DNA of 64,000 nt. It comes from Streptomyces coffeae (GTDB lineage: Bacteria; Actinomycetota; Actinomycetes; Streptomycetales; Streptomycetaceae). A model generated the notes under the pieces. That model had not been told where the DNA came from and made no database searches. It was given only the letters and a program-made list of their open reading frames with translations. Location of the stretch: NCBI RefSeq assembly GCF_016741875.1, contig NZ_JAERRF010000032.1, forward strand, positions 30,971 to 94,970. Reading direction: 5' to 3'. A program made the position numbers and the translations under genes. This document shows positions 51,317-60,478 of this stretch, piece after piece (position 1 is the first letter of the stretch; the number at the start of each line of letters is the position of its first letter).

Positions 51317-52012
51317 CTACGCCCCCCGCAGGGTCTCGACCCGCTTCTCGATCGCGGAGATCAGGGCCTCGACCCTGACCTGGAAGATCTGCTCGTCCGT
51401 CACCTCGGCGAGTTCGGTGCTCAGGTGGGTGATGTTCGGGAATGTCTGGGCGTCGACCAGGCGGTACTCGCGGCTCCAGGCGGACTCGTCGGCCGCCCGG
51501 ATGTCCGCGTCGAACAGCAGGTAGGCGGCGCGCTGGCCGACGAAGGCGAGGAGCGAGTCGCCGACCATGCGGTAGTGGACGGCGGCCTCGGCGCCCTGGA
51601 GCCCGGCCTCCATGACGGCTCCGAGGATGAGTTCGACGACCCGGAACTCGTTGGGCCGCCGGGTGGTCCGGCTGGCCATGGTCGAGCCCACCACCGGATA
51701 TCTGAGGGCGACCTCCAGCGAGCCGGCGGCGAGCGCCCGAATGCGCCCCTTCCAGTCGAGGCCCTCGGGGATGCTGTCGAGCACCTCGCCGAGCGTGCGG
51801 TCCGCAACGGACAGCAGCAGCTCGTCCTTGTCGCGGAAGTGCCGGTAGACCGCGGTCGGGTCGGCGCCGAGCTCCTCGCCGAGGCGCCGGACGGTGAAGG
51901 CGTCCTCGCTTCCGCGAGCCGCGATGCGCAGGCTCGCGTCGATGATGGCGTCGGGCGTGAGCTGGCTGCCCGCGCGCTTGCTCCGGGTGGGGGTTGCGGG
52001 TGATTTCGGCAT
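51317..52012 (-). CDS. TetR-family transcriptional regulator
   Basis: A 231-residue regulator. The N-terminal helix-turn-helix shows LTPDAIIDASLRIAARGSEDAFTVRRLGEELGADPTAVYRHFRDKDELL, with the recognition helix ADPTAVYRHF. The C-terminal ligand domain (about 80-225) has no recognised signature. It sits between its two likely operators, 34 bases before site 2 and 45 bases after site 1. This makes it the probable repressor of itself, of the amine oxidase and of the divergent amidohydrolase/transporter operon. The ligand is presumably the amide or amine handled by that module. Confidence 0.93.
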   Translation of the reverse strand: MPKSPATPTRSKRAGSQLTPDAIIDASLRIAARGSEDAFTVRRLGEELGADPTAVYRHFRDKDELLLSVADRTLGEVLDSIPEGLDWKGRIRALAAGSLEVALRYPVVGSTMASRTTRRPNEFRVVELILGAVMEAGLQGAEAAVHYRMVGDSLLAFVGQRAAYLLFDADIRAADESAWSREYRLVDAQTFPNITHLSTELAEVTDEQIFQVRVEALISAIEKRVETLRGA

Positions 52013-52045
52013 GATGCGGCCAGTGTATCGATCGGAAATCGAGGT

Positions 52046-52076
52046 AGCGCAACACCGTTGACAACGGTGTTGCGCT
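52046..52076. promoter_or_regulatory. Predicted TetR operator, site 2
   Basis: A perfect 31-base palindrome with 15-base arms around a central A at 52061, sharing GCGCAACACCGTTG half-sites with site 1. It lies between divergent tetR (start 52012) and the amidohydrolase (start 52139), suited to control both. Confidence 0.85.
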
Positions 52077-52138
52077 GCCGTTCACTCCTCCACAACAACA
52101 AGCCAGCGGGTCCGCCCGCCGAGCCGGAGGATGCGTTG

Positions 52139-53821
52139 ATGGTGAACACCAGCCAGCGGGCCGACACCGTTTTCGTGGGAGGTCAGGTCTTCACCGGGAC
52201 CGGGCCGGCTCCGGTGGACGCCGCGGTCGCCGTAGGGGGCGGCCGGATCCTCGCCGTCGACGACGCGACCACGGTGCGGTCGCTCGCGGACGCGGCCACG
52301 GAGGTCGTCGACCTCGCGGGCGGCCTGCTCATCCCCGGGTTCCAGGACGCCCATGTCCACCCTGCGGTGGCCGGGGTCCAGATGCTCGGCTGCGACCTGA
52401 GCGATCAGCGCTCCGCCGACGGCTATCTGGCGGTGGTGGCCCAGTACGCCAAGGACCACCCGGACGCGGCCTGGATCCGCGGTGGTGGCTGGTCGATGGA
52501 CATCTTCCCCGGTGGCATGCCGACGCGCGGCATGCTCGACGCGGTGGTGCCGGACCGGCCCGTCATGCTCACCAACCGGGACGGCCACGGCGCCTGGGTC
52601 AACACCCGCGCACTGGAGCTCTCGGGCATCGACCGCCACACCCCCGACCCGGCGGACGGCCGAATCGAGCGGGAGCCGGACGGCGCTCCGGCCGGCACCC
52701 TTCAGGAGGGCGCCATGGACCTGGTCGGCCGGCACCTGCCCCTCGCGACGCCGGACGAGGCACACGCCGGCCTGCTCGCCGCGCAGGAGCACCTGTTCTC
52801 CCTCGGGGTGACCGGCTGGCAGGACGCCATGATCGGCGTCTTCCCCGGCAACCCCGACAACTTCGACGTCTACCTGCGCGCGGCGCGTGAGGGCTCGCTG
52901 CGCGCACGCGTCGTCGGTGCTCTCTGGTGGGACCGCGAACGCGGCCTGGAACAGCTTCCGGAACTGGAGGAGCGCCGCCGCATCGGCCAGGTGGGCCGCT
53001 TCAACGCCACCAGCGTGAAGATCATGCAGGACGGCATCGCCGAGAATTTCACCGCCGGAATGCTTGAGCCCTACCTCGACGGCTGCGGCTGCCCCACCGC
53101 CAACTCCGGGCTGAGCTTCATCGAACCCGGCCTGCTCACCGAGGCGGTGTGCGCGCTCGACCGCTCGGGCTTCCAGGTCCACTTCCACGCGCTCGGGGAC
53201 CGCGCCGTCCGCGAGGCCCTCGACGCACTCGCCGCGGCCCGCACCGCCAACGGCGTCAACGACAACCGTCACCACATGGCCCACCTCCAGGTCGTCCACC
53301 CCGACGACATCGGACGCTTCGCGAGCCTGGACGTCGCCGCGAACATCCAGGCACTGTGGGCCGCGCACGAACCGCAGATGGACGAGCTGACGATCCCGTT
53401 CCTCGGGCCCGAACGCGCCGCCCTGCAATACCCGTTCGGGGACCTGCAGCGCGCCGGAGCCCGGCTGGTCGCCGGCAGCGACTGGTCGGTGAGCAGCCCC
53501 AACCCGCTGTGGGGCATCCATGTCGCCGTCAATCGCGCCGTACCCGTCGAGGCGCCGAACGCGCCCGGGACACCGGAGCCCTCTGCCCCGTTCTTCCCCG
53601 AGCAGGCTCTGACCCTGACCCAGGCGCTGACCGCCTACACCGCGGGCAGCGCCTGGGTGAACCACCTCGACGAGGTGACCGGCACCGTCGAGGCGGGCAA
53701 GTACGCGGATCTCGCCGTCCTCGACCGCAACCCCTTCGCGCACCCCTCCCTGGAGATCGCCGACACCCAGGTGAGCCGTACCTACATCGACGGGCAGCTC
53801 GTCTTCACCGCGACCGACTGA
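52139..53821 (+). CDS. YtcJ-like amidohydrolase
   Basis: A 560-residue amidohydrolase (family 3, YtcJ/NfdA-like), a metal-dependent enzyme that hydrolyses amides such as N-substituted formamides. The HxH metal motif is in LIPGFQDAHVHPAVAG. Downstream are KIMQDGIAENFTAGM (bridging lysine region), VHFHALGDRAVREALDA, HMAHLQVVHPDD and LVAGSDWSVSSPNP (metal aspartate). The C-terminal strand-rich part closes the composite domain (VEAGKYADLAVLDRNP). ATG 52139 is chosen for GGAGG eight bases upstream; an in-frame start inside the operator is less likely. First gene of the operon with the importer. Confidence 0.88.
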   Translation: MVNTSQRADTVFVGGQVFTGTGPAPVDAAVAVGGGRILAVDDATTVRSLADAATEVVDLAGGLLIPGFQDAHVHPAVAGVQMLGCDLSDQRSADGYLAVVAQYAKDHPDAAWIRGGGWSMDIFPGGMPTRGMLDAVVPDRPVMLTNRDGHGAWVNTRALELSGIDRHTPDPADGRIEREPDGAPAGTLQEGAMDLVGRHLPLATPDEAHAGLLAAQEHLFSLGVTGWQDAMIGVFPGNPDNFDVYLRAAREGSLRARVVGALWWDRERGLEQLPELEERRRIGQVGRFNATSVKIMQDGIAENFTAGMLEPYLDGCGCPTANSGLSFIEPGLLTEAVCALDRSGFQVHFHALGDRAVREALDALAAARTANGVNDNRHHMAHLQVVHPDDIGRFASLDVAANIQALWAAHEPQMDELTIPFLGPERAALQYPFGDLQRAGARLVAGSDWSVSSPNPLWGIHVAVNRAVPVEAPNAPGTPEPSAPFFPEQALTLTQALTAYTAGSAWVNHLDEVTGTVEAGKYADLAVLDRNPFAHPSLEIADTQVSRTYIDGQLVFTATD

Positions 53822-53861
53822 CCACGCACTTCACCAAGCCCACCCCAGACGGAGGTAGACG

Positions 53862-55535
53862 ATGCCCTCAGGCACCGCAGGAGCGATACGACAGACACGA
53901 CCATTGCGGCGCACCGTGGGGACCTTCCTCGCGGCGGGCGCGGTGCTCATCACCAGTGCGTGCAGCGGCACCGCGAACCCGGACAAAGGCGGCAGCACGA
54001 GTATCGCGTACCAACTCACGGACCGAACTCCAGCCGCTTCAGGCGGACTTGACTCCTTCACCTGGTCGATCTTCGCCGAGCCGACCTCGATCGACTACGC
54101 CTACTCCTTCGACTACCCGCCCAACCAGATCCTCTCCAATGTCTGCGAGAGCCTGCTGCGCTGGAACCCGGATCTGACGACCTCGCCGAACCTCGCGACC
54201 TCGTACAGCAATCCGACGCCCACCACCTGGGTCTACAAGATCCGCCCCCATGTGCGCTTCCACGACGGGACGTCGCTCACCGCGAAGGACGTCGTCGCCT
54301 CGCTGCGCCGTCACCTCACCCCGTCCGTGGGCAGCGCCTGGGTCAACTCGTTCCGCAACGTGAAGTCGGTCAGCCAGTCCGGCGCGCTGGAAGTCACCGT
54401 CAAGCTGAAGAAGCCGGACTCGACCTTCAACCAGGCGATGGCCGCCAGCCCCGGCACCGTCGAGTCCGCCGCCACCCTCGCCAAGGAGGGCAAGAACTAC
54501 GGCAGCCCCAAGAGCGGCGTGAACTGCACCGGGCCGTTCTCTTTCCGGTCCTGGACCCCGGGCCAGTCGCTCGTGCTCAAGAAGTTCGACGGCTACTGGA
54601 ACCCCAAGCTCAAAGCCAAGGCGGGCCAGGTCAAGTTCGTGTTCCTGAGCGATGCGACGACCCGCGTCAACGCCTTCCAGAGCGGTGAGGTGGACGGCGG
54701 CTGGATGGTCCCGGCCGATTCCTACGGCCAACTCCGCTCGTCCCAGGCCGGAAAGCTCTACTTCGGCCGCAACACCACCGTCGCCGACGAGGTGGTCAGC
54801 AACCTCGAGGGCCCGCTGGGCGACGCCCAGGTGCGCAAGGCCCTGCTCATGGCGATCGACCGCAAGGGCATCGTCAAGGCCGGCGCCGGCGGGGTCGGCG
54901 AGGTCGCCGACTCGCTGGTCACCGACAACCTGTGGAAGAACGCGCCCGCCGCGACCCGCAAGGCCCTCGCCAAGGACCTGCCGCGTTACCCGTACGACCC
55001 GGCCAAGGCCAAGGAGCTCGCGAAGAAGGCCGGAGTGCGGGGCCAGCGTGTCGTCATCGCGACCAGCCCGCTCGACTCACAGACGAAGATCATCACGCAG
55101 GCTGTCGCCCAGGCGGCCAAGGCTATCGGGCTCGACCCCAAGATCGACACTCTCTCCGCGGAGAAGTACTCGACGCTCTTCACCGACCCTGCCGCCCGCC
55201 ATGACATCGACCTCTTCCTCACCTTCTGGTACACGTCGATCACCGACCCGATGGACATGTACACCTCCCTGACGACCGGCGCCGTCACCAACTACGGGAA
55301 CTGGTCGAACAAGGACTTCGACAAGGCCGTCGACAAGGCCGTCGGCACGTACGAACCTGCCGGGCATGCGGAAGCCAGCGCGAAGGCGCAGGGGATCGCC
55401 CTGCGGGAACTGCCCTGGCTGCCCCTGTACACACAGCCCGTGAGCGTCTTCCTCGGCAACCGGATCACCGGCGTCCAGCCGTCGATCGCCTACCTGTACT
55501 ACCCCTGGGCAGCCGAGATCGGGGCGAAGGGATGA
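53862..55535 (+). CDS. Peptide/amine-type ABC substrate-binding lipoprotein
   Basis: A 557-residue family 5 solute-binding protein (DppA/OppA-like). The lipobox is ITSAC (cysteine about residue 34). Features: SIFAEPTSIDYAYSFDYPPNQILSNVCESLL, WVYKIRPHVRFHDGTSLTAKDVVASL, GPFSFRSWTPGQSLVLKKFDGYW and VRKALLMAIDRKGIV. It overlaps the permease gene by four bases and lies 40 bases after the amidohydrolase. GGAGG before ATG 53862 is a good ribosome site. The ligand is likely the amide that the amidohydrolase uses, though peptides cannot be excluded. Confidence 0.92.
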   Translation: MPSGTAGAIRQTRPLRRTVGTFLAAGAVLITSACSGTANPDKGGSTSIAYQLTDRTPAASGGLDSFTWSIFAEPTSIDYAYSFDYPPNQILSNVCESLLRWNPDLTTSPNLATSYSNPTPTTWVYKIRPHVRFHDGTSLTAKDVVASLRRHLTPSVGSAWVNSFRNVKSVSQSGALEVTVKLKKPDSTFNQAMAASPGTVESAATLAKEGKNYGSPKSGVNCTGPFSFRSWTPGQSLVLKKFDGYWNPKLKAKAGQVKFVFLSDATTRVNAFQSGEVDGGWMVPADSYGQLRSSQAGKLYFGRNTTVADEVVSNLEGPLGDAQVRKALLMAIDRKGIVKAGAGGVGEVADSLVTDNLWKNAPAATRKALAKDLPRYPYDPAKAKELAKKAGVRGQRVVIATSPLDSQTKIITQAVAQAAKAIGLDPKIDTLSAEKYSTLFTDPAARHDIDLFLTFWYTSITDPMDMYTSLTTGAVTNYGNWSNKDFDKAVDKAVGTYEPAGHAEASAKAQGIALRELPWLPLYTQPVSVFLGNRITGVQPSIAYLYYPWAAEIGAKG

Positions 55536-56500
55536 GTCGCGCGGCGACGCGGGCGCTACGGATCCTGCGCAGACTGTCCGGGATGGCCGCGACCCTCCTG
55601 GTCACCTCGTTCCTGGTGTTCTCCTCGCTGTACCTGGCGCCGGGCGACCCGGCGAGCTTCCTGGTGCGGGGACGCAGCGCGAGCCCGCAGGAACTCGCCG
55701 AAATCCGGCGGCAGTACGGGTTCGACGAGCCGTTCCTGGTCCGGTTCGGGCAGTGGCTGGAGGGCGTGCTCCACGGCGACTTCGGCCGGTCCTACCTCTT
55801 CCACCAGGACGTCAGCTCGGTCATCGGTTCGCGCCTGCCGGCCACCCTGCTGCTGGTCGGGGTGTCGGCGCTGATGATCGCGGTGGTGGGCGTCGCGGCC
55901 GGCATGGTCGGGGCGCTGCGACGGGGTACGCGTACCGACGGCACGCTGATGCTGCTGGTGACGGTGGGGGCCGCCGCCCCCGCCTTCGTCGCCGCACTGC
56001 TGCTGAGGTCGGTGTTCGGGGTACGGCTTGGCTGGTTCCCCACCATCGGGAACGGCAGCGGCGTACTCGACAGACTGCACCACGTCGTCCTTCCCGCGAT
56101 CGCCCTGTCGGTGACCTTCATGGCCCTGGTGGCCCGTGTGACCCGCTCGGCGATGCTGGACGAGCTGCGCCGCGAGCACGTCGAGGTCGCGCTGAGCCGG
56201 GGCACACCGCGCCGTACCGTGATCCGGCGTCATGTACTGCGCAACGCGCTCGGACCGATCGTCACGGTCTCCGCGCTGCTGGTCTCGGGGATGCTGGTGA
56301 GCACCGCGATCGTGGAGACCGCGTTCGGCATGTCGGGCGTGGGGTCCCTGCTGGTGCAGTCGGTGAACCAGCTGGACTTCCAGGTGGTGCAGGCGATCGT
56401 GCTGCTCGTGGTGGCCGCGTTCGTCGTGGTCAACGCCCTGGTGGACCTGGTGCATCCGCTGATCGATCCGCGGGTGGCGGCAGCGGGGGGTGCACGATGA
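55532..56500 (+). CDS. ABC transporter permease (DppB type)
   Basis: A 322-residue permease of the DppB/OppB group. The N-terminal segment LYLAPGDPASFLVRGRSASPQELAEIRRQYGFDEP is diagnostic. The later EAA-like region is RREHVEVALSRGTPRRTVIRRHVLRNALGP, typical for this class. Six helices. It overlaps the DppC gene (ATGA at 56497-56500). Confidence 0.94.
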   Translation: MSRAATRALRILRRLSGMAATLLVTSFLVFSSLYLAPGDPASFLVRGRSASPQELAEIRRQYGFDEPFLVRFGQWLEGVLHGDFGRSYLFHQDVSSVIGSRLPATLLLVGVSALMIAVVGVAAGMVGALRRGTRTDGTLMLLVTVGAAAPAFVAALLLRSVFGVRLGWFPTIGNGSGVLDRLHHVVLPAIALSVTFMALVARVTRSAMLDELRREHVEVALSRGTPRRTVIRRHVLRNALGPIVTVSALLVSGMLVSTAIVETAFGMSGVGSLLVQSVNQLDFQVVQAIVLLVVAAFVVVNALVDLVHPLIDPRVAAAGGAR

Positions 56501-57360
56501 GCGCACAGAGCGCAGGTGTGGTGCGAGGCCCGCTCACCCGGCTCCGGTCCCTCGGCGGTGGTTGGCTCCAGCGCCTGTGCCTGCTCCTCCTGGTCCTGTT
56601 CGTCCTGGTCTCGCTGTTCGCGCCCTGGCTGGCGCCCCAGGATCCGACCTTCGGCGGTCTGGACGCCACCCTCGCGGGCCCGAGCGCCGACCACTGGCTG
56701 GGGACCGACCAGGGCGGCCACGACACCTTCTCGGCCTTGATCGAGGGAACGCGTACCAGCCTCGCCGGGCCGCTCGCGGTGGTGCTGTTCTCCACCGTGA
56801 CGGGCATTGCCGTCGGCCTGTTCAGCGCCTGGCGGGGCGGGTGGGTCGACACCATGGTCGGCCGGATGCTCGACATCGTGTTCGCTTTCCCCGCGCTGCT
56901 CCTCGCGATCCTCGCGGTGGCCATCTTCGGCAAGGGGATGACGGCGCCGGTGCTCGCCATGGCGATCGCCTACATGCCGTACACCGCCCGCCTGGTGCGC
57001 GGCCTGGCCGTGCAGGAGAAGGCCCGGCCCTACATCGCCGCCTACCGCGTGCAGGGGCACTCCGCGATGTTCGTCGCGGTCCGCAGACTGCTGCCGAACA
57101 TCGGCCCGACCGTGCTCGCGCAGTCGACGGTGAACTTCGGATACGCGCTGCTCGACCTCGCCGCCCTGTCGTTCCTGGGTCTTGGCGTACAGCCGCCGAC
57201 ACCCGACTGGGGCGCGATGATCAACCAGGGTCAGGCCGCCGTTCTCCAGGGCGAACCGCTGTCCGCGATCGTGCCGGCTGTCGCGGTCGTCGTGGTCGTC
57301 GTCGCCTTCAATGTCGTCGGAGAGAGCTTCGGCGACCGGCTCGCTGGGAGGGACTCCTGA
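56497..57360 (+). CDS. ABC transporter permease (DppC type)
   Basis: A 287-residue permease with the DppC hallmarks WLAPQDPTFGGLDATLAGPSADHWLGTDQGGHDTFSALIEGTRTSL, VFAFPALLLAILAVAIFG and YIAAYRVQGHSAMFVAVRRLLPNIGPTV. About six helices. Its stop shares a base with the next ATG (TGATG). Confidence 0.94.
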   Translation: MSAQSAGVVRGPLTRLRSLGGGWLQRLCLLLLVLFVLVSLFAPWLAPQDPTFGGLDATLAGPSADHWLGTDQGGHDTFSALIEGTRTSLAGPLAVVLFSTVTGIAVGLFSAWRGGWVDTMVGRMLDIVFAFPALLLAILAVAIFGKGMTAPVLAMAIAYMPYTARLVRGLAVQEKARPYIAAYRVQGHSAMFVAVRRLLPNIGPTVLAQSTVNFGYALLDLAALSFLGLGVQPPTPDWGAMINQGQAAVLQGEPLSAIVPAVAVVVVVVAFNVVGESFGDRLAGRDS

Positions 57361-58400
57361 TGGCCTTGCTCGAGTACGAGTCCCTGAGCATCACCCTGCC
57401 CGGGATGGCCCGCCCGGTGTTGGACGGCATCAGCCTGAGCGTCGCGGCCGGCGAGGTCGTCGCCCTGGTCGGCGAATCCGGCTCCGGAAAGTCGGTCACC
57501 GCCCGGGCTGCCCTCGGCCTGTTCCCGGCCGGCGCCGGGATCGACGGCCGGGTCCGTGTCGACGGGGCCGACCTGGTCGGCGCCGACGCCGCGAGTCTGC
57601 GCGCAGTGCGCACGACCAAGGCGTCGATGATCTTCCAGGACCCCCGGGCCGGCATCAACCCGGTGCGTCGCATCGGGGACTTCCTCACCGAGTCGCTGCG
57701 CCTGGGCCGCGGCTGGTCCAAGGGCCGCGCGAACGCCCGGGCCGTCGAACTGCTCACCGCGGTCGGCCTGCCGGACCCCGCCCGGCACCTGAACCAGTAC
57801 CCACACGAACTCTCCGGCGGTATGCTCCAGCGCGTCATGATCGCAGGCGCGCTCACCGCCGAACCCCGGCTGCTGCTGTGCGACGAACCGACCACCGCCC
57901 TCGACGTCAGCACCCAGGCCGAGATCATGGCCATCCTGGGAAGGCTGCAACGCGAACGCGACCTGGGCCTGCTCCTCATCACTCACGACATCGAACTCGC
58001 AGCCGCCGCCTGCGACCGGATCTACGTGATGTACGCCGGACGGATCGTCGAGACGGCGACCACGGCCGAACTCTTCGCCGCACCCCGCCACCCGTACACC
58101 GCCGGCCTGCTCGGCTCGTCCCCGCCCCTGTCGGCGCCGGACGGACCGGTCGCCCGCCTCACCCCGATCCCCGGGGCTCCGATGGGCCTGCTGGACTCCG
58201 CGCCCGGCTGCTCCTTCGCGGCCCGCTGCCGCTTCGCCAGGCCCGGACACTGCGACCAGTCACCGCCGCCACTGGAACGGCACGGTCCGGCCCTGGTCGC
58301 CTGCCACCGCGCCGACGAGCTCACCGCTATTCCCGGCGCGGTCGCCGTGGCGGCAGCCGGCTCCCTTTTGCCGAGTTTGCCGAGCAAGGAGGACAGTTGA
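57360..58400 (+). CDS. ABC transporter ATPase (DppD type)
   Basis: A 346-residue ATPase. Walker A is GESGSGKSVTARAAL, the Q-loop is MIFQDPRAGINPVR, the signature is HELSGGMLQRVMIAGAL, and Walker B LLLCDEPTTALDVSTQ. The C-terminal oligopeptide-transporter extension contains the cysteine pattern GCSFAARCRFARPGHC, seen in DppD/OppD iron-sulfur-associated tails. It precedes the second ATPase with a TTGA overlap. Confidence 0.94.
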   Translation: MALLEYESLSITLPGMARPVLDGISLSVAAGEVVALVGESGSGKSVTARAALGLFPAGAGIDGRVRVDGADLVGADAASLRAVRTTKASMIFQDPRAGINPVRRIGDFLTESLRLGRGWSKGRANARAVELLTAVGLPDPARHLNQYPHELSGGMLQRVMIAGALTAEPRLLLCDEPTTALDVSTQAEIMAILGRLQRERDLGLLLITHDIELAAAACDRIYVMYAGRIVETATTAELFAAPRHPYTAGLLGSSPPLSAPDGPVARLTPIPGAPMGLLDSAPGCSFAARCRFARPGHCDQSPPPLERHGPALVACHRADELTAIPGAVAVAAAGSLLPSLPSKEDS

Positions 58401-59260
58401 CCACCGATCCCACTTCCGCGGCGCGCCCGCTGCTCCAGGTGAGCGGACTGCGCAAGACCTACCGGACGGGAGCGGCGGAGGTTGTCGCGGTCGACGACCT
58501 GTCGTTCTCCGTACGGGCCGGCGGCGCACTCGGCATCGTCGGGGAGTCGGGTTCCGGCAAGACCACGACGGCCCGGATGCTGATCGGCCTCGAACGCCCG
58601 GACGCGGGACGGATCCTGGTCCAGGGCGAGCCGCTGGCCGCGACCGTACGCGGGAAGGAGGCTCGGCTGGCCCGGGCCAAGGCGGTCCAGATCGTCTTCC
58701 AGGACCCCTACCTCTCGCTGGACGCGCGGATCAGCATCGGCGCGACCATCGACGGGGTGCTGCGCCTGCACGGGCTCCACGACCGCGCGACCCGGACGGC
58801 CCGCGCCAGGGAGCTACTGGCCCAGGTCGGCCTCGGCGACCGCGAGGCGGCCGCGCTGCCCCGCAAGCTCTCCGGCGGGCAGCGCCAACGTGCGGCGATC
58901 GCACGGGCGTTGGCCGTCGAACCCGCCGTGCTCGTGCTCGACGAGGCGGTGTCCGCCCTGGACGTGTCGGTGCAGGCACAGGTGCTCAACCTGCTGTCGG
59001 ACATCCGCCGCGACACCGGCATCGGCCTGGTGTTCGTCAGCCACGACCTGGCCGTCGTCCGGTACGTCTGCGACGAGGCGCTCGTCCTGTACCGGGGCCG
59101 GACCATGGAACACCGGCCCGTCGCGGACCTGCTCACCGCACCCGGACATCCCTATACCCGGCTGCTGCTGGCATCCGTTCCCCGGCCGGGCTGGGACCCC
59201 GACTCGATCAGCCGCCGGCGCCGGGAGCTCGATCCCCTGAAGCCGCACGGTCCGGGGTGA
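58397..59260 (+). CDS. ABC transporter ATPase (DppF type)
   Basis: A 287-residue partner ATPase with Walker A VGESGSGKTTTARMLIGL, signature RKLSGGQRQRAAIARAL, Walker B VLVLDEAVSALDVSVQ and H-loop FVSHDLAVVRYV. It starts at a TTG (58397) that overlaps the dppD stop; AAGGAGGACAG before it is a near-consensus ribosome site. The usual C-terminal DppF tail is short here. Last gene of the transporter operon. Confidence 0.93.
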   Translation: MTTDPTSAARPLLQVSGLRKTYRTGAAEVVAVDDLSFSVRAGGALGIVGESGSGKTTTARMLIGLERPDAGRILVQGEPLAATVRGKEARLARAKAVQIVFQDPYLSLDARISIGATIDGVLRLHGLHDRATRTARARELLAQVGLGDREAAALPRKLSGGQRQRAAIARALAVEPAVLVLDEAVSALDVSVQAQVLNLLSDIRRDTGIGLVFVSHDLAVVRYVCDEALVLYRGRTMEHRPVADLLTAPGHPYTRLLLASVPRPGWDPDSISRRRRELDPLKPHGPG

Positions 59261-59460
59261 CGGGGGACGGTGAAAGCCGCGACGGACGTCCCCAGCAGAC
59301 GCGTTGAACCAGCAGCCGCGTGCCGAAAACGGTCAACCGGGCCTTGAGCGACGGTGGTCAGCACCGCCGCCTGAAGGGTGCCATTATTCGCGCATCGTCT
59401 TGGCCTGCCGGTTCTCGCGCTCCCCAGGTGAGCCACGATCGCTTCTCATGACGTTGGGAC

Positions 59461-59540
59461 TGCTGTTCGGCCTCGAAGGAGGCGGAGATACTCGTACTCC
59501 GCCACGAGGTCGCGGTGCTGCGACGTCAGGTTCCCTCGGC
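59461..59540 (+). pseudogene. Transposase fragment (IS3/IS481-like N-terminus)
   Basis: About 20 codons matching the conserved stretch of integrase-type transposases: SASKEAEILVLRHEVAVLRR at about 59467-59526. The rest of the 310-base interval between the transporter operon and the methyltransferase gene has no gene. Only a trace of the element is left. Confidence 0.55.
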
Positions 59541-59572
59541 TTGCCTCGGCGCCAGGAGTTACTGTCACGAGC

Positions 59573-60220
59573 ATGGTCGAACACGATGCCCTCAGCGCCA
59601 CCCGCGAGGCCTATGACGCTGCTGCCCTCACCTATGCGCAGTTGTTCCGCGACACGCTGCGTGAGAGTCCCTTGGACCGTGCGATCTTGGGTGCCTTCGC
59701 CGAGGTCGTACGTGCGAGTGGGGACGGTCAGGTCGCGGACCTGGGGTGTGGGCCTGGTCATATCACTGCTCATCTGGACGAGCTGGGGCTGGCGGCGTTT
59801 GGTGTTGATGCCTCTCCTGCAATGATCAAGTTGGCTCGACAGGCCTATCCGGATCTGCGATTCGATGTGGGCTCGATGGCCGCGTTGAACATCGGTGACG
59901 GCGTGCTGGGCGGCGTACTCTCACGTTGGTCCATCATCCACACTCCGCCGCAGGAACTCCCCGTCATCCTGGCGGAGTTCCATCGTGTGCTGGCACCTGG
60001 CGGCCACCTTCTGATCGGCTTTTCGGCAAGCGCTGATCCGTCTCACCCGACGCAGGTCTTCGATCACACAGTCGCGCCGGCCTATCGGTGGTGGCCTGAT
60101 CACCTCGCCGTGATGCTGCGCAAGTCCGGGTTGGCCGAGGTGGCCCGGATGGTTCGCGAGCCTCAGCCCACCGACCGAAGGCAGTTCCAGGAGATTCACC
60201 TGCTCGCCCGCAAAGCCTAG
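59573..60220 (+). CDS. Class I SAM-dependent methyltransferase
   Basis: A 215-residue methyltransferase. Motif I is VADLGCGPGHITAHL (about residue 55), with the acidic residue at FGVDASPAMIKLARQAYP. Further motifs are FDVGSMAALNIGDGVLGGVLSRWSIIH and FHRVLAPGGHLLIGFSA. Its codon use is less strongly GC-biased at third positions than neighbours, with codons such as GTT and CCT more frequent, suggesting recent acquisition. It sits between a transposase trace and rph. The substrate is not known. Confidence 0.87.
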   Translation: MVEHDALSATREAYDAAALTYAQLFRDTLRESPLDRAILGAFAEVVRASGDGQVADLGCGPGHITAHLDELGLAAFGVDASPAMIKLARQAYPDLRFDVGSMAALNIGDGVLGGVLSRWSIIHTPPQELPVILAEFHRVLAPGGHLLIGFSASADPSHPTQVFDHTVAPAYRWWPDHLAVMLRKSGLAEVARMVREPQPTDRRQFQEIHLLARKA

Positions 60221-60478
60221 GAAGGGCCGTTCGATCGAACGCATGGCCGCATCCAACCTGCCGGATGGGGAGCCGTCAGGCTCCAGGCGTCGACTCGTGA
60301 TCAGGGCTCACCAACCGTTCGAGCTCCGATGTGGTCGAACGAGGGAACTCCGAGGAACACCCTCGATGCCCTGGGCTCCTGGCGGGTATCGAGCTGGGCG
60401 ATCGCTCTGAGCTGCAACGACAGGACGTGCTGAGGGTCCTGTACGCGCGCTACGGATGGGGCTTCTCGGTGTGGTCGG

